Under the pieces are notes generated by a model. The model was not told where the DNA came from. It did not search any database and saw only the letters and a program-made list of their open reading frames with translations. A DNA stretch of 64,000 nucleotides from Mesostigma viride (Eukaryota; Streptophyta; Mesostigmatophyceae; Mesostigmatales; Mesostigmataceae): assembly GCA_009746045.1 (NCBI GenBank), contig RPFO01000197.1:62001-126000 (forward strand), written 5' to 3'. Position numbers and translations under genes: made by a program. Positions within the stretch are counted from its first letter, which is position 1; each line of letters starts with the position of its first letter. Positions 24,043-36,700 of the stretch are shown here, in pieces.

Positions 24043-24456
24043 AGTTACGTTAAATAGTGTCGGAACCTTTTGCCGCCTGAGGCAAATCGGTCCGTAACAC
24101 TATTTTGCCCGGAATAACCACTTCCGAGCACCCAAGTTAATTCGGCCGTTACGTTAAATAGTGTCGGAACCTTTTGCCGCCTGAGGCAAATCGGTCCGTA
24201 ACACTATTTTGCCCGGAATAACCACTTCCGAGCACCCAAGTTAATTCGGCCGAATTAACTTGGGTGCTCGGAAGTGGTTATTCCGGGCAAAATAGTGTTA
24301 CGGACCGATTTGCCTCAGGCGGCAAAAGGTTCCGACACTATTTAACGTAACGGCCGAATGAACTTGGGTGCTCGGAAGTGGTTATTCCGGGCAAAATAGT
24401 GTTACGGACCGATTTGCCTCAGGCGGCAAAAGGTTCCGTCACTATTTAACGTAACT
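24043..24456. repeat. Palindrome P3 with palindrome P4 inserted at its centre (414 bp)
   Basis: The left arm of P3 (24043-24148) ends TTCGGCCG. P4 (24149-24350, 202 bp, TTACGTTAA to TTAACGTAA) follows, and the right arm of P3 restarts CGGCCGAATG. The central CGGCCG is therefore duplicated on both sides of P4: 206+202+6 = 414 exactly. This is self-insertion of the element into its own symmetry centre. Confidence 0.85.
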
Positions 24457-24588
24457 AAAACCTGTGCACCTTGGAGGTCAGGGGTTCGAATCCTCACTGA
24501 GGCAGCTCCGGCGCATTTAGTGGTGCGTGCTCAGCGGCCTAGGCGGATGTCTCGGGCTCTTCGTCCCCCCTCCACGAGGCCAGGTTTT
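24457..24588 (+). repeat. Spacer U3 (132 bp), inverted relative to U1 and U2
   Basis: The B-box-like GGTTCGAATCC is now on the plus strand. The flanking palindrome arms share a private variant (CCGTCACTATT before, AATAGTGACGG after), so arm-U3-arm is itself a matched inverted unit. Confidence 0.6.
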
Positions 24589-24898
24589 AGTTACGTTAAA
24601 TAGTGACGGAACCTTTTGCCGCCTGAGGCAAATCGGTCCGTAACACTATTTTGCCCGGAATAACCACTTCCGAGCACCCAAGTTAATTCGGCCGAATTAA
24701 CTTGGGTGCTCGGAAGTGGTTATTCCGGGCAAAATAGTGTTACGGACCGATTTGCCTCAGGCGGCAAAAGGTTCCGACACTATTTAACGTAACGGCCGAA
24801 TTAACTTGGGTGCTCGGAAGTGGTTATTCCGGGCAAAATAGTGTTACGGACCGATTTGCCTCAGGCGGCAAAAGGTTCCGACACTATTTAACGTAACT
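24589..24898. repeat. Palindrome P5, a deletion derivative of a nested pair (310 bp)
   Basis: A full palindrome ending CGTAA at 24792 is followed by an extra right arm starting CGGCCGAATT. The length is that of the P3/P4 structure less 104 bp, as expected if recombination between the two direct left arms removed one of them. Confidence 0.78.
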
Positions 24899-25030
24899 AA
24901 AACCTGTGCACCTTGGAGGTCAGGGGTTCGAATCCTCACTGAGGCAGCTCCGGCGCATTTAGTGGTGCGTGCTCAGCGGCCTAGGCGGATGTCTCGGGCT
25001 CTTCGTCCCCCCTCCACGAGGCCAGGTTTT
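24899..25030 (+). repeat. Spacer U4 (132 bp), same orientation as U3
   Basis: Same as U3, with the plus-strand GGTTCGAATCC. Confidence 0.6.
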
Positions 25031-25236
25031 AGTTACGTTAAATAGTGTCGGAACCTTTTGCCGCCTGAGGCAAATCGGTCCGTAACACTATTTTGCCCGG
25101 AATAACCACTTCCGAGCACCCAAGTTAATTCGGCCGAATTAACTTGGGTGCTCGGAAGTGGTTATTCCGGGCAAAATAGTGTTACGGACCGATTTGCCTC
25201 AGGCGGCAAAAGGTTCCGACACTATTTAACGTAACT
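25031..25236. repeat. Palindrome P6 of the foldback cluster (206 bp)
   Basis: Same as P1; its outer end GTAACT is followed by the target duplication CAAGG. Confidence 0.9.
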
Positions 25237-28200
25237 CAAGGGGCAACTGCACACACACGTACACACACCATGCACGCAAGGGCCGGCTGCACTCACATGT
25301 ACACACACCATGCACGCAAGGGCCGGCTGCACACACACTTACACACACAATGCACGCTTGGGGCAACGGCACTCACATGTACATACACCATGCACGCAAG
25401 GGGCGGCTGCACACACACGTACACACACCATGCACGCAAGGAGCGACTTCACGCACAGGTACACTCACCATGCACGCAAGGGGCGGCTGCACACACACGT
25501 ACACACACCGCGCACGCAATTAAGGGACGGCTGCACACACACGTACATACACCGCGCACGCAAGGGGCAACAGCACTCACATGTACATACACCATGCACG
25601 CAAGGGGCGGCTGCACACACACGTACACACACCATGCACGCAAGGAGCGACTTCACGCACAGGTACACACACCATGCACGCAAGGTTCGGCTGCACACAC
25701 ATGTACATCCACCGCGCACGCAAGGGGCGAGTGCAAACACATGTACATACACCATGCACGCAAGGGGCGGCTGCACACACATGTACATCCACCGCGCACG
25801 CAAGGGGCGAGTGCACACACACGTACACACACCGCGCACGCAAGGGGCGGCTGCACACACACGTACACACACCATGCACGCAATTGCCGGCATGCACACA
25901 CACGTACATCCACCGCGCACGCAAGGGGCAACTGCACACACATGTACACACACCGCGCACGCTTGGGGCAGCTGCACTCACATGTACACACACCGCGCAC
26001 GCAAGGGGCGGCTGCACACACACGTACACACACCATGCACGCAATTGCCGGCATGCACACACACGTACGTCCACCGCGCACGCAAGGGGCAACTGCACAC
26101 ACATGTACACACACCGCGCACGCTTGGGGCAGCTGCACACACACGTACATACACCGCGCACGCAAGGGCCGGCTGCACACACACGTACATACACCGCGCA
26201 CGCAAGGGGCAACTGCACACACATGTACACACACCGCGCACGCAAGGGGCAACTGCACACACACGTACACACACCGCGCACGCTTGGGGCGGCTGCACAC
26301 ACACGTACCTACACCGCGCACGCAAGGGGCGGCTGCACACACACGTACATCCACCGCGCACGCAAGGGGCAACTGCACACACATGTACACACACCGCGCA
26401 CGCTTGGGGCAGCTGCACTCACATGTACACACACCGCGCACGCAAGGGCCGGCTGCACACACACGTACATCCACCGCGCACGCAAGGGGCAACTGCACAC
26501 ACACGTACATCCACCGCGCACGCAAGGGGCGGCTGCACACACACGTACACACACCGCGCACGCAAGGGGCAACTGCACACACATGTACACACACCGCGCA
26601 CGCATGGGGCGGCTGCACACACACGTACCTACACCGCGCACGCAAGGGGCGGCTGCACACACACGTACATCCACCGCGCACGCAAGGGGCAACTGCACAC
26701 ACATGTACATACACCGCGCACGCAAGGGGCAACTGCACACACATGTACCTACACCGCGCACGCAAGGGGCAACTGCACACACACGTACCTACACCGCGCA
26801 CGCTTGGGGCGGCTGCACACACACGTACCTACACCGCGCACGCAAGGGGCGGCTGCACACACACGTACACACACCATGCACGCAAGGGCCGGCTGCACAC
26901 ACCTGTACACACACCGCGCACGCAAGGGGCGAGTGCACACACACGTACACACACCGCGCACGCAAGGGGCGGCTGCACACACACGTACACACACCATGCA
27001 CGCAATTGCCGGCATGCACACACACGTACATCCACCGCGCACGCAAGGGGCAACTGCACACACATGTACACACACCGCGCACGCTTGGGGCAGCTGCACT
27101 CACATGTACACACACCGCGCACGCTTGGGGCGGCTGCACACACACGTACATACACCGCGCACGCTTGGGGCGGCTGCACACACACGTACCTACACCGCGC
27201 ACGCAAGGGGCGGCTGCACACACACTTACACACAAAATGCACGCTTGGGGCGACGGCTCTCACATGTACACACACCGCGCACGCAAGGGGCGGCTGCACA
27301 CACACGTACACACACCATGCATGCAATTGCCGGCATGCACACACACGTACATCCACCGCGCACGCAAGGGGCAACTGCACACACATGTACACACACCGCG
27401 CACGCTTGGGGCAGCTGCACTCACATGTACACACACCGCGCACGCTTGGAGCGGCTGCACACACACGTACATACACCGCGCACGCAAGGGGCGGCTGCAC
27501 ACATACGTACCTACACCGCGCACGCAAGGGGCGGCTGCACACACACGTACATACACCGCGCACGCAAGGACCGGCTCCACTCACATGTACATCCACCGCG
27601 CAACCACGGGGCGGCTGCACACACACGTACATACACCGCGCACGCAAGGGGCTGCTGCACACACACTTGCACACAAAATGCACGCTTGGGGCGACGGCAC
27701 TCACATGTACATACACCGCGCACGAAAGGGGTGGCTGCACACACACGTACATCCACCGCGCACGCAAGGGGCGGCTGCACACACACATACATACACCATG
27801 CACGCAAGGGGCGAGTGCAAAAACATGTACATACGCCGCGCACGCAAGGGGCAACTGCCCACACATGGACATACACCATGCACGCAAGGGGCGGCTGCAC
27901 ACACATGTACATCCACCGCGCACGCAAGGGGCGAGTGCACACACACGTACACACACCGCGCACGCAAGGGGCGGCTGCACACACACGTACACACACCATG
28001 CACGCAATTGCCGGCATGCACACACACGTACATACACCGCGCACGCAAGGGGCGAGTGCGCACACACGTACATACACCGCGCACGCAAGGGGGGCTGCAC
28101 ACACACGTACATACACCGCGCACGCAAGGGGCCAGTGCAAGCACATGTACATACACCATGCACGCAAGGGCCGGCATGCACAGAAACGTACATACACCGC

Positions 28201-31200
28201 GCACGCAAGGGGCTGCTGCACACACACGTACACACACCATGCACGCACGGGGCGGCTGCACACACACGTACATCCACTGCGCACGCACGGGGCCGGCGAC
28301 TGCACACACATGTACATAAACCATGCACGCAAGGGGCGGCTGCACACACATGTACATCCACCGCGCACGCAAGGGGCGAGTGCAAACACATGTACATACA
28401 CCGCGCACGCAAGGACAAGGATGCACACACATGTACATACACCGCGCACGCAAGGGGCGGCTGCACACGCACGTACATACACCGCGCACGCAAGGGGCGG
28501 CTGCACACACACGTACATCCACCGCGCACGCAAGGGGCAACTGCACACACATGTACACACACCGCGCACGCTTGGGGCAGCTGCACTCACATGTACACAC
28601 ACCGCGCACGCAAGGGGCGGCTGCACACACACGTACATCCACCGCGCACGCAAGGGGCAACTGCACACACACGTACATCCACCGCGCACGCAAGGGGCGG
28701 CTGCACACACACGTACACACACCGCGCACGCAAGGGGCAACTGCACACACATGTACACACACCGCGCACGCTTGGGGCGGCTGCACACACACGTACCTAC
28801 ACCGCGCACGCAAGGGGCGGCTGCACACACACGTAAATACACCGCGCACGCAAGGGGCAACTGCACACACATGTACATACACCGCGCACGCAAGGGGCAA
28901 CTGCACACACATGTACACACACCGCGCACGCAAGGGGCAACTGCACACACACGTACACACACCGCGCACGCTTGGGGCGGCTGCACACACACGTAAATAC
29001 ACCGCGCACGCAAGGACCGGCTCCACTCACATGTACATCCACCGCGCAACCACGGGGCGGCTGCACACACACGTACATACACCGCGCACGCAAGGGGCTG
29101 CTGCACACACACTTACACACAAAATGCACGCTTGGGGCGACGGCACTCACATGTACATACACCGCGCACGAAAGGGGTGGCTGCACACACACGTACACAC
29201 ACCATGCACGCAAGGAGCGACTTCACGCACAGGTACACACACCATGCACGCAAGGTTCGGCTGCACACACATGTACATCCACCGCGCACGCAAGGGGCGG
29301 CTGCACACACATGTACATACACCATGCACGCAAGGGGCGGCTGCACACACCTGTACACACACCGCGCACGCAAGGGGCGAGTGCACACACACGTACACAC
29401 ACCGCGCACGCAAGGGGCGGCTGCACACACACGTACACACACCATGCACGCAATTGCCGGCATGCACACACACGTACATCCACCGCGCACGCAAGGGGCA
29501 ACTGCACACACATGTACACACACCGCGCACGCTTGGGGCAGCTGCACTCACATGTACACACACCGCGCACGCTTGGGGCGGCTGCACACACACGTACATA
29601 CACCGCGCACGCAAGGGACGGCTGCACACACACGTACATACACCGCGCACGCAAGGGGCAACTGCCCGCACATGTACATCCACCGCGCACGCAATTAAGG
29701 GACGGCTGCACACACACGTACATACACCGCGCACGCAAGGGGCAACGGCACTCACATGGACATACACCATGCACGCAAGGGGCGGCTGCACACACACGTA
29801 CACACACCGCGCACGCAAGGGGCGGCTGCACACACACGTACACACACCATGCACGCAATTGCCGGCTGCACACACACGTACATACACCGCGCACGCAAGG
29901 GGCTGCTGCACACACACTTACACACACAATGCACGCAATTAGGGGCGACGGCACTCACATGTACATACTCTTGGGCGGCTGCACACACACGTACACACAC
30001 CATGCACGCAAGGGCCGGCATGCACACACAGTATACACACACCGCGCACGCAAGGGGCGGCTGCACACACACGTACATACACTGCGCACGCAAGGGGCTG
30101 CTGCACACACACTTACACTCACCATGCACGCAAGGGGCGGCTGCACACACACGTACATACACCGCGCACGCAAGGGACGGCTGCACACACACGTACATAC
30201 ACCGCGCACGCAAGGGGCAACTGCCCGCACATGTACATCCACCGCGCACGCAATTAAGGGACGGCTGCACACACACGTACATACACCGCGCACGCAAGGG
30301 GCAACGGCACTCACATGGACATACACCATGCACGCAAGGGGCGGCTGCACACACACGTACACACACCGCGCACGCAAGGGGCGGCTGCACACACACGTAC
30401 ACACACCATGCACGCAATTGCCGGCATGCACACACACGTACATCCACCGCGCACGCAAGGGGCAACTGCACACACATGTACACACACCGCGCACGCTTGG
30501 GGCAGCTGCACTCACATGTACACACACCGCGCACGCTTGGGGCGGCTGCACACACACGTACATACACCGCGCACGCTTGGGGCGGCTGCACACACACGTA
30601 CCTACACCGCGCACGCAAGGGGCGGCTGCACACACACTTACACACAAAATGCACGCTTGGGGCGACGGCACTCACATGTACACACACCGCGCACGCAAGG
30701 GGCGGCTGCACACACACGTACACACACCATGCACGCAATTGCCGGCATGCACACACACGTACATCCACCGCGCACGCAAGGGGCAACTGCACACACATGT
30801 ACACACACCGCGCACGCTTGGGGCAGCTGCACTCACATGTACACACACCGCGCACGCTTGGGGCGGCTGCACACACACGTACATACACCGCGCACGCTTG
30901 GGGCGGCTGCACACACACGTACCTACACCGCGCACGCAAGGGGCGGCTGCACACACACGTACATACACCGCGCACGCAAGGGGCGGCGGCACTCACATGT
31001 ACACACACCGCGCACGCTTGGGGCAGCTGCACACACATGTACATACACCGCGCACGCAAGGGGCGGCTGCACACACACGTACACACACCGCGCACGCAAG
31101 GGGCAACGGCACACACACGTACATCCACCGCGCACGCAAGGGGCGGCTGCACACACACGTACACACACCGCGCACGCAAGGGGCGGCTGCACACACATGT

Positions 31201-31763
31201 ACACACACCGCGCACGCTTGGGGCGGCTGCACACACACGTACATACACCGCGCACGCAAGGGGCGGCTGCACACACACGTACATACACCGCGCACGCAAG
31301 GGGCAACTGCACACACATGTACATACACCGCGCACGCAAGGGGCAACTGCACACACATGTACACACACCGCGCACGCAAGGGGCAACTGCACACACACGT
31401 ACACACACCGCGCACGCTTGGGGCGGCTGCACACACACGTAAATACACCGCGCACGCAAGGGGCGGCTGCACACACACGTACATCCACCGCGCACGCAAG
31501 GGGCAACTGCACACACATGTACACACACCGCGCACGCAAGGGGCAACTGCACACACACGTACACACACCGCGCACGCAAGGGGCAACTGCACACACACGT
31601 ACACACACCGCGCACGCTTGGGGCGGCTGCACACACACGTAAACACACCGCGCACGCAAGGGGCGGCTGCACACACACGTACATCCACCGCGCACGCAAG
31701 GGGCAACTGCACACACATGTACACACACCGCGCACGCAAGGGGCAACTGCACACACACGTACA
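25237..31763. repeat. 40-bp satellite array, segment 3 (about 163 units)
   Basis: Same unit. The start continues the site interrupted by the foldback cluster. From about 28960 it repeats the block found at about 12401-14884, but with a net gain of about 320 bp (eight units) before the second TRIM, so unit number changes within otherwise matching blocks. Confidence 0.93.
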
Positions 31764-32287
31764 TGTCTGAGGTTATGCCCACCTCTTGCCGTGTATTTAT
31801 GCTAGGTAGTCTAGCCGTGTGCTATTCCAACTTATCGCATCACATTTTATAAAGTGGCGAGTGAGATATTTAGTGCCGATGGTCCTATTCCGGCACTGAG
31901 CGTGCAATATGTGTGGCGATAATTAGAGTGGCCGTACCTATGTCCACGTCATGATGCGCCTGCACCTGTGCGCAGTACTTTCTAGAATGTGCACCGTATG
32001 CATGCATTCGACACCACTAGTGATGCTGACCTGTCATTTGTGCCAGCCGTTAGATTGTCGCCAAGGGTAGTGCCGACCCCATGCCACCGTGCATGATTTT
32101 AGGGTTGGCAACTCCACGAACTCTCCCCTTTTCCTTGCTAGCAAGTGACAATGTAGCAATTTAGGCTAATGGCTGCCCGATGGCAAGGGCAATGCCATAG
32201 CCGTGCTGCCAATATGCGTTAATTAATTCTAATGAATTACGTCAATTATCATGTTGACCAAGTAACGCATTATACATATTTTAAACA
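31764..32287 (+). repeat. 5' LTR of TRIM copy 2
   Basis: 524 bp, TGTCTGAGG to TTTTAAACA, followed by the primer-binding site TGGTATCGGAGC at 32288-32299. Confidence 0.87.
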
Positions 32288-33246
32288 TGGTATCGGAGCT
32301 GATGGTTCATGGTCTTTCAGCCTTTGCCTGGCGAGCATTATTTTCTTCCCACCTCGAGGACGAGGTGTGCTTGCATCGCCGGCACTTTCGTTGGAGTTTC
32401 GCCTTTGCGCGAGTCTGGCCACGGCCGTTGTAGTCCGCCAAGCCATTTACGAGGACAGCGCAGCTAGCACTTGGTGCCGCTGGCGTTGCTGCCAGCAGAC
32501 CTGGATTCGGTGTGTTGCATATATTTGCGTAAAACAGATTCGTGAGCACACCCGCAGCTGCCAGTGTGCATGGTGTGCAAGCGTTGACGCTGGATGCCTG
32601 AAGTCCGTGTTTGGTTCTGGGCGGGGACAGCCAACTTTTTTATTTTTTCGACGACAGCAAATTTATTGTTCCGGATGCTGATTCCGCTGCTGGCACAGTG
32701 AGCCGTGAGGATTCAAGCCCATTTTCGCAGAGTCTACGAGCTGATATCGCCTTCTATGGCAAGCGGCATTGATCCGCTAGACTATTATACTCGACTTTTT
32801 ATGTCGAGCGCCCAGTGCCTGCCCGAGAGCCACGTGCCGTGAGCCCAGTGCCGGGAGAGCCCGTAAGAGCCGCTGAGCCAGGAGCCGCCGAGCCAAGGAG
32901 CCTAGAGCCAAGAGCCAGGGGGTGTATGAGCCGAGCGCCTTTTGTCGAGATTTCGTTGATAATCAGTTTGGATTATTTATGACCTGCCGGCCATTGTTTT
33001 TTGTCATAGTTGAGCTAGTCCTTTGTTGGCCGTTGACCTGAAAGGACCTTCTCCTTGAGGGGGGGTGCCTGATTCCCCATCTTTCTTGCTGGTACTGAGT
33101 TTGAACCTCCTTATCCCCACCATGGTTAGCCGTGTAAGGGGGGTATGCCAGGGTGTTTTGTACCCGGCTATCCTACCTAGTTATTGAGGGGGGAGAGGAA
33201 GGAGTGTCATGTTTCTTTTGAGCACGCATGAGCTGTGCAAGGGGGG
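32288..33246 (+). other. Non-coding interior of TRIM copy 2
   Basis: Contains the primer-binding site at its start, the GAGCC cluster at 32826-32932 and the polypurine tract GCAAGGGGGG at its end. No gag or pol motif. Confidence 0.65.
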
Positions 33247-33770
33247 TGTCTGAGGTTATGCCCACCTCTTGCCGTGTATTTATGCTAGGTAGTCTAGCCG
33301 TGTGCTATTCCAACTTATCGCATCACATTTTATAAAGTGGCGAGTGAGATATTTAGTGCCGATGGTCCTATTCCGGCACTGAGCGTGCAATATGTGTGGC
33401 GATAATTAGAGTGGCCGTACCTATGTCCACGTCATGATGCGCCTGCACCTGTGCGCAGTACTTTCTAGAATGTGCACCGTATGCATGCATTCGACACCAC
33501 TAGTGATGCTGACCTGTCATTTGTGCCAGCCGTTAGATTGTCGCCAAGGGTAGTGCCGACCCCATGCCACCGTGCATGATTTTAGGGTTGGCAACTCCAC
33601 GAACTCTCCCCTTTTCCTTGCTAGCAAGTGACAATGTAGCAATTTAGGCTAATGGCTGCCCGATGGCAAGGGCAATGCCATAGCCGTGCTGCCAATATGC
33701 GTTAATTAATTCTAATGAATTACGTCAATTATCATGTTGACCAAGTAACGCATTATACATATTTTAAACA
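33247..33770 (+). repeat. 3' LTR of TRIM copy 2
   Basis: 524 bp, matching the other three TRIM LTRs; followed by GTACA and satellite. Confidence 0.87.
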
Positions 33771-36700
33771 GTACACACACCGCGCACGCTTGGGGCGGCT
33801 GCACACACACGTAAATACACCGCGCACGCAAGGACCGGCTCCACTCACATGTACATCCACCGCGCAACCACGGGGCGGCTGCACACACACGTACATACAC
33901 CGCGCACGCAAGGGGCTGCTGCACACACACTTACACACAAAATGCACGCTTGGGGCGACGGCACTCACATGTACATACACCGCGCACGAAAGGGGTGGCT
34001 GCACACACACGTACACACACCATGCACGCAAGGAGCGACTTCACGCACAGGTACACACACCATGCACGCAAGGTTCGGCTGCACACACATGTACATCCAC
34101 CGCGCACGCAAGGGGCGGCTGCACACACATGTACATACACCATGCACGCAAGGGGCGGCTGCACACACCTGTACACACACCGCGCACGCAAGGGGCGAGT
34201 GCACACACACGTACACACACCGCGCACGCAAGGGGCGGCTGCACACACACGTACACACACCATGCACGCAATTGCCGGCATGCACACACACGTACATCCA
34301 CCGCGCACGCAAGGGGCAACTGCACACACATGTACACACACCGCGCACGCTTGGGGCAGCTGCACTCACATGTACACACACCGCGCACGCTTGGGGCGGC
34401 TGCACACACACGTACATACACCGCGCACGCAAGGGACGGCTGCACACACACGTACATACACCGCGCACGCAAGGGGCAACTGCCCGCACATGTACATCCA
34501 CCGCGCACGCAATTAAGGGACGGCTGCACACACACGTACATACACCGCGCACGCAAGGGGCAACGGCACTCACATGGACATACACCATGCACGCAAGGGG
34601 CGGCTGCACACACACGTACACACACCGCGCACGCAAGGGGCGGCTGCACACACACGTACACACACCATGCACGCAATTGCCGGCTGCACACACACGTACA
34701 TACACCGCGCACGCAAGGGGCTGCTGCACACACACTTACACACACAATGCACGCAATTAGGGGCGACGGCACTCACATGTACATACTCTTGGGCGGCTGC
34801 ACACACACGTACACACACCATGCACGCAAGGGCCGGCATGCACACACAGTATACACACACCGCGCACGCAAGGGGCGGCTGCACACACACGTACATACAC
34901 TGCGCACGCAAGGGGCTGCTGCACACACACTTACACTCACCATGCACGCAAGGGGCGGCTGCACACACACGTACATACACCGCGCACGCAAGGGACGGCT
35001 GCACACACACGTACATACACCGCGCACGCAAGGGGCAACTGCCCGCACATGTACATCCACCGCGCACGCAATTAAGGGACGGCTGCACACACACGTACAT
35101 ACACCGCGCACGCAAGGGGCAACGGCACTCACATGGACATACACCATGCACGCAAGGGGCGGCTGCACACACACGTACACACACCGCGCACGCAAGGGGC
35201 GGCTGCACACACACGTACACACACCATGCACGCAATTGCCGGCATGCACACACACGTACATCCACCGCGCACGCAAGGGGCAACTGCACACACATGTACA
35301 CACACCGCGCACGCTTGGGGCAGCTGCACTCACATGTACACACACCGCGCACGCTTGGGGCGGCTGCACACACACGTACATACACCGCGCACGCTTGGGG
35401 CGGCTGCACACACACGTACCTACACCGCGCACGCAAGGGGCGGCTGCACACACACTTACACACAAAATGCACGCTTGGGGCGACGGCACTCACATGTACA
35501 CACACCGCGCACGCAAGGGGCGGCTGCACACACACGTACACACACCATGCACGCAATTGCCGGCATGCACACACACGTACATCCACCGCGCACGCAAGGG
35601 GCAACTGCACACACATGTACACACACCGCGCACGCTTGGGGCAGCTGCACTCACATGTACACACACCGCGCACGCTTGGAGCGGCTGCACACACACGTAC
35701 ATACACCGCGCACGCAAGGGGCGGCTGCACACATACGTACCTACACCGCGCACGCAAGGGGCGGCTGCACACACACGTACATACACCGCGCACGCAAGGA
35801 CCGGCTCCACTCACATGTACATCCACCGCGCAACCACGGGGCGGCTGCACACACACGTACATACACCGCGCACGCAAGGGGCTGCTGCACACACACTTAC
35901 ACACAAAATGCACGCTTGGGGCGACGGCACTCACATGTACATACACCGCGCACGAAAGGGGTGGCTGCACACACACGTACATCCACCGCGCACGCAAGGG
36001 GCGGCTGCACACACACATACATACACCATGCACGCAAGGGGCGAGTGCAAAAACATGTACATACGCCGCGCACGCAAGGGGCAACTGCCCACACATGGAC
36101 ATACACCATGCACGCAAGGGGCGGCTGCACACACATGTACATCCACCGCGCACGCAAGGGGCGAGTGCACACACACGTACACACACCGCGCACGCAAGGG
36201 GCGGCTGCACACACACGTACACACACCATGCACGCAATTGCCGGCATGCACACACACGTACATACACCGCGCACGCAAGGGGCGAGTGCGCACACACGTA
36301 CATACACCGCGCACGCAAGGGGGGCTGCACACACACGTACATACACCGCGCACGCAAGGGGCCAGTGCAAGCACATGTACATACACCATGCACGCAAGGG
36401 CCGGCATGCACAGAAACGTACATACACCGCGCACGCAAGGGGCTGCTGCACACACACGTACACACACCATGCACGCACGGGGCGGCTGCACACACACGTA
36501 CATCCACTGCGCACGCACGGGGCCGGCGACTGCACACACATGTACATAAACCATGCACGCAAGGGGCGGCTGCACACACATGTACATCCACCGCGCACGC
36601 AAGGGGCGAGTGCAAACACATGTACATACACCGCGCACGCAAGGACAAGGATGCACACACATGTACATACACCGCGCACGCAAGGGGCGGCTGCACACGC

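Larger units (their letters stand above)
23367..25236. mobile_element. Foldback/MITE cluster of nested palindromes (1,870 bp) with a 5-bp target duplication
   Basis: The flanks CAAGG (23362-23366 and 25237-25241) are a direct duplication, and the related array copy has an uninterrupted site at about 40239-40250 (GCAAGGGGCAACTGC). The cluster reads: palindrome, spacer, palindrome, spacer, palindrome with another nested in it, inverted spacer, deleted nested pair, inverted spacer, palindrome. Component lengths (206+132+206+132+414+132+310+132+206) sum exactly to 1,870. Outer ends are AGTTACGTTAAATAGTG and its complement. No coding frame; it must depend on a transposase elsewhere. The enzyme family is unknown. 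Confidence 0.88.
31764..33770 (+). mobile_element. TRIM-like miniature LTR retrotransposon, copy 2 (2,007 bp)
   Basis: Same structure and length as 14885-16891, offset by 16,879 bp, with the same flanking GTACA and the same satellite context. Because the surrounding array is also shared, this copy arose by duplication of the host segment, not by a second insertion. Confidence 0.88.
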
